Assembly (NCBI GenBank): GCA_022113835.1
Contig: JAILWY010000009.1
Location: 13,554,001-13,618,000 of the forward strand
Direction: 5' to 3'
Origin: Atopsyche davidsoni
Lineage: Eukaryota; Arthropoda; Insecta; Trichoptera; Hydrobiosidae
Length of the DNA: 64,000 nt
Below are positions 35,159 to 46,045 of this stretch, in pieces (position 1 is the first letter of the stretch; the number at the start of each line of letters is the position of its first letter). Under the pieces are notes generated by a model. The model was not told the DNA's origin and searched no databases. It saw only the letters and a program-made list of their open reading frames with translations. Position numbers and translations under genes: made by a program.

Positions 35159-36626
35159 GAATGATCCTTAAACTCTGAACCACTAAAACTATAAGACATG
35201 TTTTTAAAAGCTCTCTTAAAGTTCTCATATTCAATTGCGTTCACATACAAAATCATTTATCATTTTTTATTGGTGAGTTTTTTCTGATAATTTGAGTTTT
35301 AATCACAGTGTTTTTAATTATTTACTGTGTTTTGATATTACGAATCTTTTAATAAGTTTAAAAATTTAAAATAAATTTAATAGGTTTTATAAAAATATTA
35401 GCGAAGAAGTATTGAAAAGTCCAAATCCTTAAAGTTGCTTCATATGTGACAGCAACTGTCAATCAATCACTTTTATAAGTAAAACGCACTAATAAGCAGC
35501 TTATTTTTTGGCAACTTGGATAAAAAAAGTTGCGAGTTATTAATTATGTATCCCATGAAATTCATGGTTGAGTTCTTTTGGTAGCTTTTTCCAAGTATTT
35601 ACTTTCAATCTTTCACAACGCTCATTTGAGGAAGTTTAAGAAAAGTCGTTTAACTCATACATAAAAGTGAAATTAAAAATTTAAGTAGGCTGTGGTCAGG
35701 CAATAATTACAGTGTTATGCTTCGTGGCTACGCTTAAAAAAACCTGAAGAATATTTTGCTTTCAACTCTCCCACCTCCGTTTAATAATTTGTATTGTTAA
35801 CGCCACAGATTTCTCATCTCAAGAAACAAATTTGTGGAAAACAGACCCTCATTGTACACGAGTATTAAGGCTACAGACAACAGAAGATAAGGTTTTGGAA
35901 GATAATCGCATCAGTCCGCTCCCGTTCTGGATCAACGAACAAAAAGCAAATAACCGTTATTCTCCCTTAATATTAATCAACTTTTCTTCCATCCTTTCGC
36001 CGGGTATTATATCTGTTTTAACCTTTGTTTAATTTCGCACATGGTCGGGTTTCATTTAAAAAAATAAATTTCTTTTTATTCGCGAGGACTGTAGAATAAA
36101 CATATTTTTTATTATTTTATTTTTCTCCGGCTTCGCACAAACATAGAAACAAAGTATACTGCTCTTTCTCTGCAGATGCCTTGCTTTGCTCGCGATACGC
36201 TTTTACGTCTTTTATTTATCGTGGACGCGCATAAAAGTGGTTTACGTCATGCGAAATTGCACATTTACAACTTTTTTTAGATTACTGTATTTTGCGTACA
36301 ATTTCGCGTAACGATGTTTATAGTTTTCATTTAGATATAAACGTGATACGCGGACTTACAATGGCCTGTATTAAAAAAAAATACCCAGTTTGTACTTATT
36401 TTCTATTCTTTAGAGGCGTTTAGTGTGTTGAACAATTATTTGAAAATATTGTTAAATTTAGTTTATGATTATTTTCTTAGCTCAAAGATTTTTTTTTACA
36501 GGTAAATAGACATTTTACAGCTTTCTTCATCAGGCCTTTTTTCCTTGTTCGATTCGCACACCACAGAAACGTGAAAAAATCACACCCCTGAAATTCAACT
36601 ACTACCCAAAAATATAATTGAATTAA

Positions 36627-36628
<2 letters not shown>
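35159..36628. other. Gene-free stretch with GC-richer patches
   Basis: A frame open stop-to-stop across about 35,746-36,032 (95 codons) shows no domain. A patch at 36,120-36,330 holds TTACGTCA-type CRE words and a 9-bp inverted pair (GCGAAATTG 36,251-36,259, CAATTTCGC 36,299-36,307). Confidence 0.45.
36486..36510 (+). other. Weak candidate recursive-splice site
   Basis: A T-run followed by ACAG at 36,498-36,501 is directly joined to GTAAAT. This resembles a juxtaposed acceptor and donor. The tract is short and the donor is poor, so it is weaker than the site near 39,596. Confidence 0.2.

Positions 36629-36684
<56 letters not shown>
36629..36684. repeat. (AT)28 microsatellite
   Basis: This is an uninterrupted run of about 28 AT units. 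The start of the 132-codon frame at 36,626-37,024 is a translation of this repeat, so that frame is not a gene. Confidence 0.95.
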
Positions 36685-36688
<4 letters not shown>

Positions 36689-39577
36689 GGAATTAAGCTA
36701 CACAAACAGCACGAAAAATTTCTACTTTACGTGAAATTTTATATTACTGCTAACAATAACATCGCAAACCACAGCCACCTTAATTATATTCAACTTGGTC
36801 ATCTCCCGTCACATTTTCATAATAATGGTGTTTTTTTAAATTTAATTAAAATCAAAAGTGTGTACTTCGACTGTAGCACGTCCGCGCGCATCAGCCTCCC
36901 GGCAAAGCTGAAACGAATACACGGTGTGGCTTTCACGAGGGGTGTTGCTCAAATTGTTGACGACGAAGGTTTCCGGTTTCGGGCATCTCTGTCATACCTG
37001 TTTGCAATACAAACAGGGCTTTAAAAGCGCAATCCTGGCTTGATTTATTCATCCCCTCCCTGTCGTCCACCCCCGCTGCCCACAGCCCGAGTGCAGGAGC
37101 GGACTTTGCGATGCAAAATCACTTTTCAATTACAGCCGTGTTTTCTTTGAGCATTATTCTACTTGAAAATGTCATTTGGCCACGCCGGGCAGCTAACAAG
37201 AGTTCGCTTTTTAGATTGTTTCGTATTAAGGCACTGGAGAGAATCCTTTTTTTTATGTTTTAGCCAAATGGGTTTTTAGATCCCGATTAAAATCCCATTA
37301 GGTTTCAGAGATTTAGAGAGTCTACAGTGTTTTTCTTTTAATAAATAAAAATAATAATTTGAAAGTAGCTCTCTCTGTTTTATGTTTATTTTTAATAATC
37401 TAAAAACATTTTTTATTTTAATATTTTTAAAAATATATTCTAAAATAAAAAAAGATAAAACCTTAATAATTTGTGTTGCTTTTAAAAAGTAAGTACTTCA
37501 GAGCGTACCGACAAGCATCTTGTTTTCATTACTGTATTTAAATGCTTTTTATTAAAATATTTTTACGGCATCAACAGTGTTCTTCGTTATAATTTTTTTA
37601 TTAAAAAAATATAATAAAACATGAATAAATACGTGTTCTGCACTCTGTTAAACCAATATGCAGTAATGTAAATAAACTAAATAAATTTAATTTCATGGCT
37701 GTCAATGGGACGAAAAACGTTAAAAAAATGTAAATATAATTTTCAACTACATTTTTTATTTGTATATAGACCTCGTCTATGAAACTACGTTATAATTTAG
37801 ACTTAGACGTTTTTAAGTTTTTATATTTTATAATATAACAATCTGTTTTAATCATTAAACAAGTTTGCATAGTTTTTTTAATTTTTATTATAATTATTAT
37901 CTCAACCATATGGCCTCCAGATGTATCTGTATTATGATTGATGCTCACCGACCTCCTTATCACATCACATCATATCGCAAATTACACAAACACTAACGTC
38001 GCCGGAAACACCCAAAGTCCCCAAGCTGCCAGCTGCAAACATATGCGACGAAATTAAATTAGGCCTCGATTAGGATTCAGATTGTAGAGCCGCAAAAACT
38101 CCCAACATAGAACTGTTCCACAAAGCAAAATCCCAGCTTGTGTAGTCATAACGAAAGTATCGGATTAAACTTCCGTCTCCTCCGCGCAAGAATATTTCTT
38201 ATACTCCTTTCAAAATTAAAAAAATACTATCAGTACTATAAACCAAAACTTAAAAGATTACTATTTTACCAAAGGTGTGTGTATTAGCAGTCAGCTAGAA
38301 AAAAGATGTGATAATCATTTGCAAATAAAACCATTACTACATAAACGTTATTTTTGAAAACCTTGATTCACTTAGGCCTGTTCTTCCGCAACGGGATTTT
38401 TTTTGCAAATCCATAAATATTTTCATACTAAAAACAATTAACAAATAATCTATGAAAATATATTTTTTTTTTTATTTTAACACTACTAAATTATAAATAA
38501 TTTGACAGCAAACAAGCTTTGCTTTAGCTGCGCGTACAGGCTGGGCTGGGTTTTCGAACAAAGTCTACAAAACACTTGGTCCTTCAGTCTCCCCCCGTCA
38601 GCCCGGGGCACCCCAAGACAGATTAATTTAAATAATTTCCCTCATTATTTCCATAATTTCAACGGAATAAATTAAATGTAACTTATTTCATTGTTAATAA
38701 TTTTTATCAGTATTTACTTGTATTGAGTTCACATTCAATTAGTCTTAATTAAAAATATATATAAAGTGATCAATCCTGTATATTTGCAAACATATATCAT
38801 AGTAACTAATTTAATATTAAAGTATATAATTTATTTTATGGCAAGGAAAATACGAGATAATAGAATATGCCATTTCCCCTGCTTCCGCCTGTCCTTCTGT
38901 CTGTTCCCCTGTCCGCCTTCTTTTCTATCAGTCTTTTTGTACAATCCGCGCCCACTTCTCAATGACGGCTAATGTATGGATTAAACAAATGTTTTTTTTT
39001 TATCACTACGAGATTTTCTTTTCTCTATAACTGTAGTTCATACTTTTTTTTCATTACATTAGTTCATATTTAAAATTTGACTTCGTCATAAATATTAAGA
39101 AAACGTGTATATTTTATATGCATAGCAATTATTCTTTTAGGTCTAACAATTTATAAAGTGTACAAATCTTTTTGTGTGGGTTAATTGTTTTTTTTTTTGT
39201 TTTGTATACCTTATAATAATCATGTAGACGGTGCTTGTTATTAGCAGGCAACCCGTTTGTGAATTGTCACGATGATGTCACAGTGCTATACACGCATACT
39301 ACTCGATAAGTCATATTCAATATTGAAAATAGGTTTCAAATATCTGATGGTATGGTAGCACCTAAGGAATACCTGTATGTGTGCAGATTTTTATAAGCTA
39401 AATAGAAATATCAGATAAATGCTTTTATATAGAATTTATGTATTAAAATTTAAAGATGTAAACATGGTGCTCTTGCGAATTACGCTACACAGCTTCTTGC
39501 TAAATTCAAGATTCAATTGTCATTTTTTGAGTGTGGTTTATTTCTTTCCACCCACACAACTGTTTATTTTAATACGT
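36685..39577. other. Gene-free stretch with GC islands
   Basis: Islands are at about 36,870-37,210, 37,900-38,190, 38,510-38,640 and 38,860-38,970. The rest is AT-rich with poly-T runs. No domain-bearing frame is seen. Confidence 0.45.
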
Positions 39578-39738
39578 TTTTCTTTTTTTTTTCCAGGTAA
39601 GAGAATCACTCTTTTTATTAAAGGGAGCGCTACATGGACGTAAATTCATGAAGAAAAAACGGTTTTCAGGTATTTAATATCTGCAACGATTTATTATTTT
39701 AATGGATATTCATCTGCTTTGGTCCCTCAATAATCAAG
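39578..39738 (+). other. Candidate recursive-splice (ratchet) site with downstream cryptic exon
   Basis: Eighteen consecutive pyrimidines lead into AG at 39,595-39,596, and the next bases are GTAAGAG, so an acceptor is fused to a regenerated donor with no exon between. This is the known architecture of ratchet points in long insect introns. A second strong donor, AAG/GTAAGT, sits at 39,738/39,739. It would define a 142-base cryptic exon (39,597-39,738) of the kind reported at some recursive sites. A weak alternative acceptor at 39,669 would give a 69-base exon containing an ATG (39,702). If real, the window lies in a long + strand intron. Inference from signals only. Confidence 0.35.
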
Positions 39739-42700
39739 GTAAGTAATTTTTACTCCATTTATATAATGGAACCGAAATTTCAATATAATAGAAACGGTGT
39801 AAGTTTTATGAGCGACGATAAATTAGGTGTCAAAAGAATGCCCCAGAAATATGCAAGCCCGGTTCAGATATTATTACAAAGGAATCACGTTGATTTGGAA
39901 CCGATCGAGAGTCGAACCAGGTCATTCGAGGAAAATGCGGTGTTTACGCCTCAGTGGGTGCGGGCTCGGGGGAGGATTTTTTTGACTTTTCTTGACAAGG
40001 GAAACTTTCAAGTAAATACGGTAAATTATCTAGATAGAAAGAAACCAGCTTTTATAATATATTCAGGTTGAAAGCACAATGATATCATTTCAACTGTTTA
40101 CAAAGAAAAGCATTGAATAAAATCAAAATTTAATTTAATACTTTAACTTATTTCTGTATATCCTATAAAGATTGTGGATTTTTACTGAGTAATCATGAGT
40201 ACCTAAACAACAAAAAACACATTTTACTGTATGTTTTGCAGTAAATTTCAATCATCGAGATCAAAATATTTATTTTCAATTCTTTAAAAAAAAAAAAAAT
40301 CTTGCAAAAACAAACTTATAGAATTTCTGTCACAATTTCAAGCATGAAAAAATCCGTTTGTTTTGGAGAAATTCCTCGTATGGCTCGTGTGTACACGGAC
40401 CAATATTTGTGCCTCACACAACACCCAAATTCATACGGAACTTTTTAATACGCACTCCAACTTCGCCCCCGAATATCAATTTAAATTCTTTGTGTGCCGC
40501 CGTCCCCGTATGAAAAACCTTTATAAATGTTAATAAGGCCGACACTTTCCGACCAGCCCTTTTCTCGATGCGGCGCTCTCCACGAGGGATATTTACCGCC
40601 GGTTTTAGCTCCGGGCTGTCACCTCCTCTATATCTACCAATTTCCATGACACGTCTGTGCTATTCTTACATAATTTTATCGAATTGATAATAAAGATTGG
40701 TTTTGTCGAAAACGGCGTCGCAAAGTTACATCTCTTATCCCACCATTTATTATTTTCGAATAGAATTTGCTGTTGTAAAATTTGCGCTATGCGTTGCCAT
40801 AAAATATTTTTTTCCATTTTTCTCTGTCTGACGCTAAATATAATTTAGATTTGTATTATACAAGATTTCATATGCCGTATGCATTCACTGATAAAAATCA
40901 GTATGTACCATAAAACTTTTTTTTAAAAATACATTACTACTAGCTGATTATGAATAATTATATTTTTCATACGAAACCCGTCGGTTTTATTTTAATTCAA
41001 TTTTCTTTTTTAAAAATTATACAATTACTTTTCAACACTGTTACTAGGAATTGTTTCTATTACAATGACACATAGGCAGTTTTTTAAACTTCGTGTAACA
41101 TAACCATAACTTTCTTATCCACATAGCTCAGTATGCATAACTGCCCCATACGCAGCCGTAAAAATTGATTTCCCAAATGACCTGTCATAACGCGGATAAA
41201 AATATTCATTCCAATTCATATTAAACCAAAGTTAATAGCCCAAACAAAAAACGCGTGGAAAAACCAGTGGCGGAGCGTGGCGAGTTATTAATTTCTACCG
41301 TAATAAGGTGGCGGGATTTTATTTTTGCCGTGCTCGCCGCATTGTATTTTTCGCGCCACCATTAATCTCCCATTGTTCGATCGGGGACCTTTCCTTTATC
41401 GCCCCCTCCCTCCCCCGACTAGCGCCTCACCCTCGCGCCACCCTCCACACCTACCCCACCTTTGGGTTATTGTCGCATGGCTGGGCGTGTGGGGCCAGCG
41501 TCGGTCTTGAGAAAGTTTTCTATTCTTCGGAAAATGTAAATGTTTTTCATTTGTTAGTTTTATACAATATCACCTTACTATATTTTTCCACACTGCTTTT
41601 GGTGTGATTTTTATTTTAAAGAATAATGTTGAAAAAAATTAAATTATTTCATTATAAGAAATAACAATGTTTTATTGATTTATTTGTTGTCATTATATAA
41701 GTGATAAAGACTCCGTGGTAAGTTGATGCCGCACAAAGAACATTAAGTATGAATATAAATATATATTTAGTCAAAAAAAAATCGTTTCTTTTCATTGTTG
41801 CCTGGAACATATCAATATATAGTTTTATTCAATAATTTAAAAAATTTTAAATCTAAAGATGATACCAGCTTCTATGGCTGACATCTTTCTGAACCCTTGC
41901 TGTTCCAGGCCCCCTCCAGTCACCTGTGCCCGCGACTCCGCGTCTATTTCCACAAAATCCAATTCAATTCAGCGCCACCGACTGGAACAAATTCTCCGAT
42001 AGAACCTATTTATCGTCTGCTCCCCCGCGTCATGAGACTATCTGCTTGTGAATGTATCGTCTCTCGCTTATCACCGTGTCTCCCATTGTTTAGTTTCATT
42101 TACGAACCATCATTATCGGCCCGCGGGACAATGGCCTATTCTATTATCTTGCTACCGATGTATCGAATGAAACAATTTATGTTTAAGGGTTTATTTCAGT
42201 TGTTTACTAAAATACTTTAGTGAAACTTGACTACCTTAAAATAAGTACTACTTAGAGTACCTTCTAACTATAATATTAACTACTTATTTTTGTCGACTAT
42301 TTTTAAAGGTTACTTGTTGTTCTTATTTTGGTGTTAATATTTTGTTGAATTGTGAAAAAAATAAAGGATGTAACTTGATGAATGTGGTTTTGAACTCTTT
42401 TTGTAGTTTTTGAAATTTGTGGTTATAATTTTCAAAGAGTAAACGCAATAGTCCTTCGCCCCTTCCGTCGCTTTTTTCGCTGGATCTTCAGTCGATCCTG
42501 AAAAATCACTTCAGCTTTTGCAGAGTGGCAATGATTATAATGTCGCACGTGTGTGACATTTTTAACTGACAATTACATTTTAAGTTCTATTACAACAATT
42601 CGCATAAATTAAATTGTAAAATTTAAAAAGACGTTGTTTTATCTGGCCATAAAAACCTAAAAATAAAAAAAACTACGACTAATCTTTATTTGCGTCAAAT

Positions 42701-45016
42701 TGTCCGGTCCGATATGTGGTCCAGAAATAAATGAAAAACATTTTTAAAAATCTACAATGAAACTATTAAATTTGGACAATTGTGAAAGCATGTAAATTTA
42801 AATGTAAATAAATCAAAGCCTGAGTAAACAATTAAAACATTTCAAACCAATACACTAATAGAAAATACATATGTACACGACAAATAAAATTTACACAAAT
42901 TGTGTGAATTCAGGCTGTATTCACGCTAATGTAAATACCTGGTATAGAGTGCGTGGTTCCATTTTTTTTTTTTTTTTGGTGCTTTTCAGATACTTTGAAT
43001 ATTTTCGTTTGCTATATTTAAACTGACGCGCACGCATAAAATATGAAAGGCACGGTCGGGGCCGCTCAAGCGAATGAAGCTTTGTGCACAGAAATTACTT
43101 TTATTTAATATGCAGAGTTTTCAGCCGCAGGTCCGCCGCGCGAAATCTACTACTTACTCTGTTTTAATTTATGGCGTGCACTTCATACTTCAATTTCCAT
43201 AATCGTTTTTATTCGAATACTCTAGGATTATTAACAAATAAAAAAATATTCCAATAATTAAAATAGTGCACACAAATTTACGACTATTGATATTTTTAAG
43301 CAGCATGTTCGGTAATCTAATGTTTTCAGCAACATTTAGTCAGCTTGTTTTTTAAAAATAAATACAACTTTATTATGCAAAATTTCTTTAAAATAACTGA
43401 ATTTTTCAAATATTATTTACTTTCTTTTATATACAATAATAATACTCACCGCCCTTCGTTGAAATCAGAATACGGATTTCATACTTAAAGGTAAGAAAAC
43501 CTACATTTAGTATTATATATCGGGTTACGCAGATACGTTCTGATGATCCAAGTATATATGGTCAATCATCAATTTGGCTCAGTATCGGATGACCATCTCC
43601 GTTACCGGCTCCGGGCCGCCGTGTCTGCCTCAGGTCCACGGTGACCTCATGGCGGTGATGCATGACGGGGTCGGCAACAACAGATGACTCTACTGACGAA
43701 AAGCGTTCATTAGAACTGGGGCGGGGGTAGGCCTTGAATGAGGTGGCTATTTCACCCAAACGGATGGATAGATAATGGTGATGAAGTGCAAATTAGAAAA
43801 AGCTTGCTACTGGAATGAATTTCCGAGGTCCTTTTTTTTTTGCTCCTATGGTAAATTAATAGTACATCCCACCAAATGTCAACACCAGTAATATCAAAAG
43901 GACGCTGGAACGAGCCATCGTTAAGTATCAAACATAAGAAATATTTGTTTCAAAAAACTTTTTTTCATCGTGTCTGTATTCGACACGTTTCCTGCGGGCC
44001 TCTTACTCTGTGATTTTCTTTATTTTCCCCATACCTGCTTTATCCCCTCTTATTTTTTCCTCGGGAGCTTCTTTACCTTAATACCCAATTTCATTCTGCA
44101 TAATCCCATAATGCCCCACAATATCTGCCCCTCCCTCTCAGCCTGCCCCATCAAACTTCCCTTCACAATAACTTACCTTCTTTACAATTCGCCCCTGCGT
44201 CAGCGTGCAATATAACAACCTTGACGTCACAACTCGACACGACAAGCTTTTATGCCACGTCTTCATTTTTTAGCTTTGTAGTTCCACCCATAAAGCATAT
44301 ATATTTGAATAATTTATTTTTTATTTCTGTGATAACGAATACTTGAAATTATGTACTTAAATAATTTTTAAACTTGAAAATTTTCGCAATAAATTGGCTT
44401 ACATCTTTGTATCATTCATTTTTTCGACTTTTTATTTCTATTTTTAAGTGAATACATCTTTATTTTTTTATGAAGTATCGTCTATTGTCTTTATCCTTAT
44501 ACATTCGCACTCATAAAGGAACGTCATATCGATTTAGTAAGTGGGGTATTTTCATTTTTCACCCACTTTTTTTTACCAAGTCATCTTGCCCTATAAAAAT
44601 TGTCACTCTTGTGACCTACTTCAAAATTGTTATACATTTAAAAATACAAAAATTGTGAAAATAATACAACTTTTGGTGTTACTAGCCAAACATGTGCTTT
44701 TGGTAACATCTTGTTTTCCGTGTCTAGAATTAACTGATTTTAGACACATAAAGGCATTTTTTAAGATCAAGATAACTTAAAAAATAAAATATCGCATATA
44801 CATTTCATATTATTTATTTGAATTTTCAAAATGAATAAACCCTAACGATATTAATATTTTTTCATCAAAATATTTATGATATGGAACACAATTCACCTTT
44901 CAGAGTATTTTATATAATCTTACAGTTACACTAACTAAATATATATATGTCTATTTTGTGAATTGAACGACAATCAAGTGCGTTTTAATTACCTTTACAG
45001 GCTTATATTACTTACT
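39739..45016. other. Gene-free stretch with GC islands
   Basis: Islands are at about 39,880-40,000, 40,370-40,640, 41,090-41,530, 41,870-42,140, 42,430-42,560, 43,020-43,180, 43,540-43,800 and 43,960-44,270. A 19-base T-run is near 42,961. The plus frame 39,766-40,071 (101 codons) and minus frame 43,562-43,759 look somewhat protein-like but match no family I know. The islands at 41.4 and 44.1 kb are C-rich pyrimidine tracts. On the minus strand, AAG/GTAAGT near 44,176 is a donor-like word without a partner. Confidence 0.45.
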
Positions 45017-45163
45017 AATATGATTAGGCATATTTTTTCACATATTGAAAATGATTCAAAGAAACTCTCAGAAAAATATCTTTGTACTTGTGTCACGATT
45101 ATATTTTTTTGAGAGTTTCTTTGAATCATTTTTAATATGTGAAAAAATATACCAAATCATATT
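45017..45163. repeat. 63-bp inverted repeat hairpin element
   Basis: 45,017-45,079 and 45,101-45,163 are inverted repeats with 59 of 63 positions matching and a 21-base loop. The arm contains ATGATTCAAAGAAACTCTCA. A transcript would fold into a long, nearly perfect hairpin. A single-arm relative is at 31,921-31,980. It is non-coding and its family is unknown. Confidence 0.85.
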
Positions 45164-45240
45164 ATTAACTAAATATTTTTTAAAAAATTCACAGTCGCAG
45201 TATTAAGTTACATTCTTGTATTTTTTTTTTTTTTTTTTTT

Positions 45241-45387
45241 TTAATATTTTTGAATGATTGATTGAACTTGAGTGATTTTCCACATTTTTATTTTTATTAG
45301 TGACCGGTTTCGCCAACCAAGTATTTTTATTCAAAAATATTAAAATGGAATTCCACCAAGTACTCTCTGTCAAAAATATTGAATTTC
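45241..45387. mobile_element. FB-A foldback element, copy 2 (centre deleted)
   Basis: It follows a long poly-T run (about 45,222-45,242). The left arm runs from TTAATATTTTTGAATGA through TTGAGTGATTTTCCACAT to GTGACCGGTTTCGCCAACC. It then jumps to the outer right arm AAAATGGAATTCCACCAAG and ends with TGTCAAAAATATTGAATTTC, the same end as copy 1. The inner right arm is missing. Confidence 0.75.
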
Positions 45388-45829
45388 TTTACATTCTTGT
45401 ATAAAATCGTTCTGCTATACAATGACGTCATAATTGTGGTCATTTTCCTCTTGCATTATATGACGATCTCCAGAGCTCCACGCCGAGTCGGGCGGGCGGC
45501 ATGGCTCCTCGGCGGGGCTCGGAGGTCCCAGGCGGTTATAAATGACCTCTGGGGCCGAATGACAGTCTTATCATCGGGCGCTTCCGCCAGCCCTCGGGGG
45601 CCGGCCAGTAAATCTCGGCCGGGAAATGGCGTCCTCGGGAAAACAGCCCGGCCTGCCGCCCGACATAATAATGTAATTAATTACGGCGACTCCGGGGTGA
45701 CAAATTGGAGGAGCCAGTGTTACTGCAGATACGGGCGCAGATCGGGTTAAGTGTTGATACGTGTTGTGTCCTGATAAATATTGTTTGATGCTTGGAGGGC
45801 CTTAATGAATATTAAAGTGCACTCGCTCT
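45388..45829. promoter_or_regulatory. Large GC-rich island with homeodomain-type core
   Basis: The strongest GC island of the window (about 45,465-45,745) is rich in CCTCGG/GGCCGG words. It contains a TAATTAATTA homeodomain-type site (about 45,675) and GGTTATAAATGACC. The plus frame 45,379-45,750 spans it only because GC-rich DNA lacks stops. Candidate enhancer or conserved non-coding element by inference. Confidence 0.35.
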
Positions 45830-46045
45830 AATAGACCTTGCAACACCATGCTGGTGGGTGTTCAACTTTTATGTCTTGCAGGACTTTAATTGCAGGAATT
45901 ATATAGCATTTGGTGTAATAATGCTTCTTTATGATTCAATAGATCCTGCAACACCGTGCTAATGGGCGTTTAACTATTTTGACTTGTAGGTATTTATCTA
46001 TTGATGTTATGTGGTCTTGAATAATAAAGTTGTGATTATACCTAC
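45830..46045. repeat. Diverged 108-bp tandem duplication
   Basis: AATAGACCTTGCAACACCAT at 45,830 recurs as AATAGATCCTGCAACACCGT at 45,938. The next stretches (GCTGGTGGGTGTTCAAC and GCTAATGGGCGTTTAAC) stay aligned, and later positions match more loosely. The two units imply an old local duplication. No coding frame is shared. Confidence 0.7.

Noticed and set aside
36626..37024. 132-codon open frame
   Set aside because: Its start is the (AT)28 microsatellite read as alternating Tyr-Ile, and the remainder has no domain.
39766..40071. 101-codon plus-strand frame
   Set aside because: Not recognised. There is no Kozak-like or splice support beyond the nearby donor, and the length is compatible with chance in a 64-kb window.
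43562..43759. 65-codon minus-strand frame as an exon
   Set aside because: The composition is protein-like but there is no recognised domain and no splice sites. It may be a repeat fragment.
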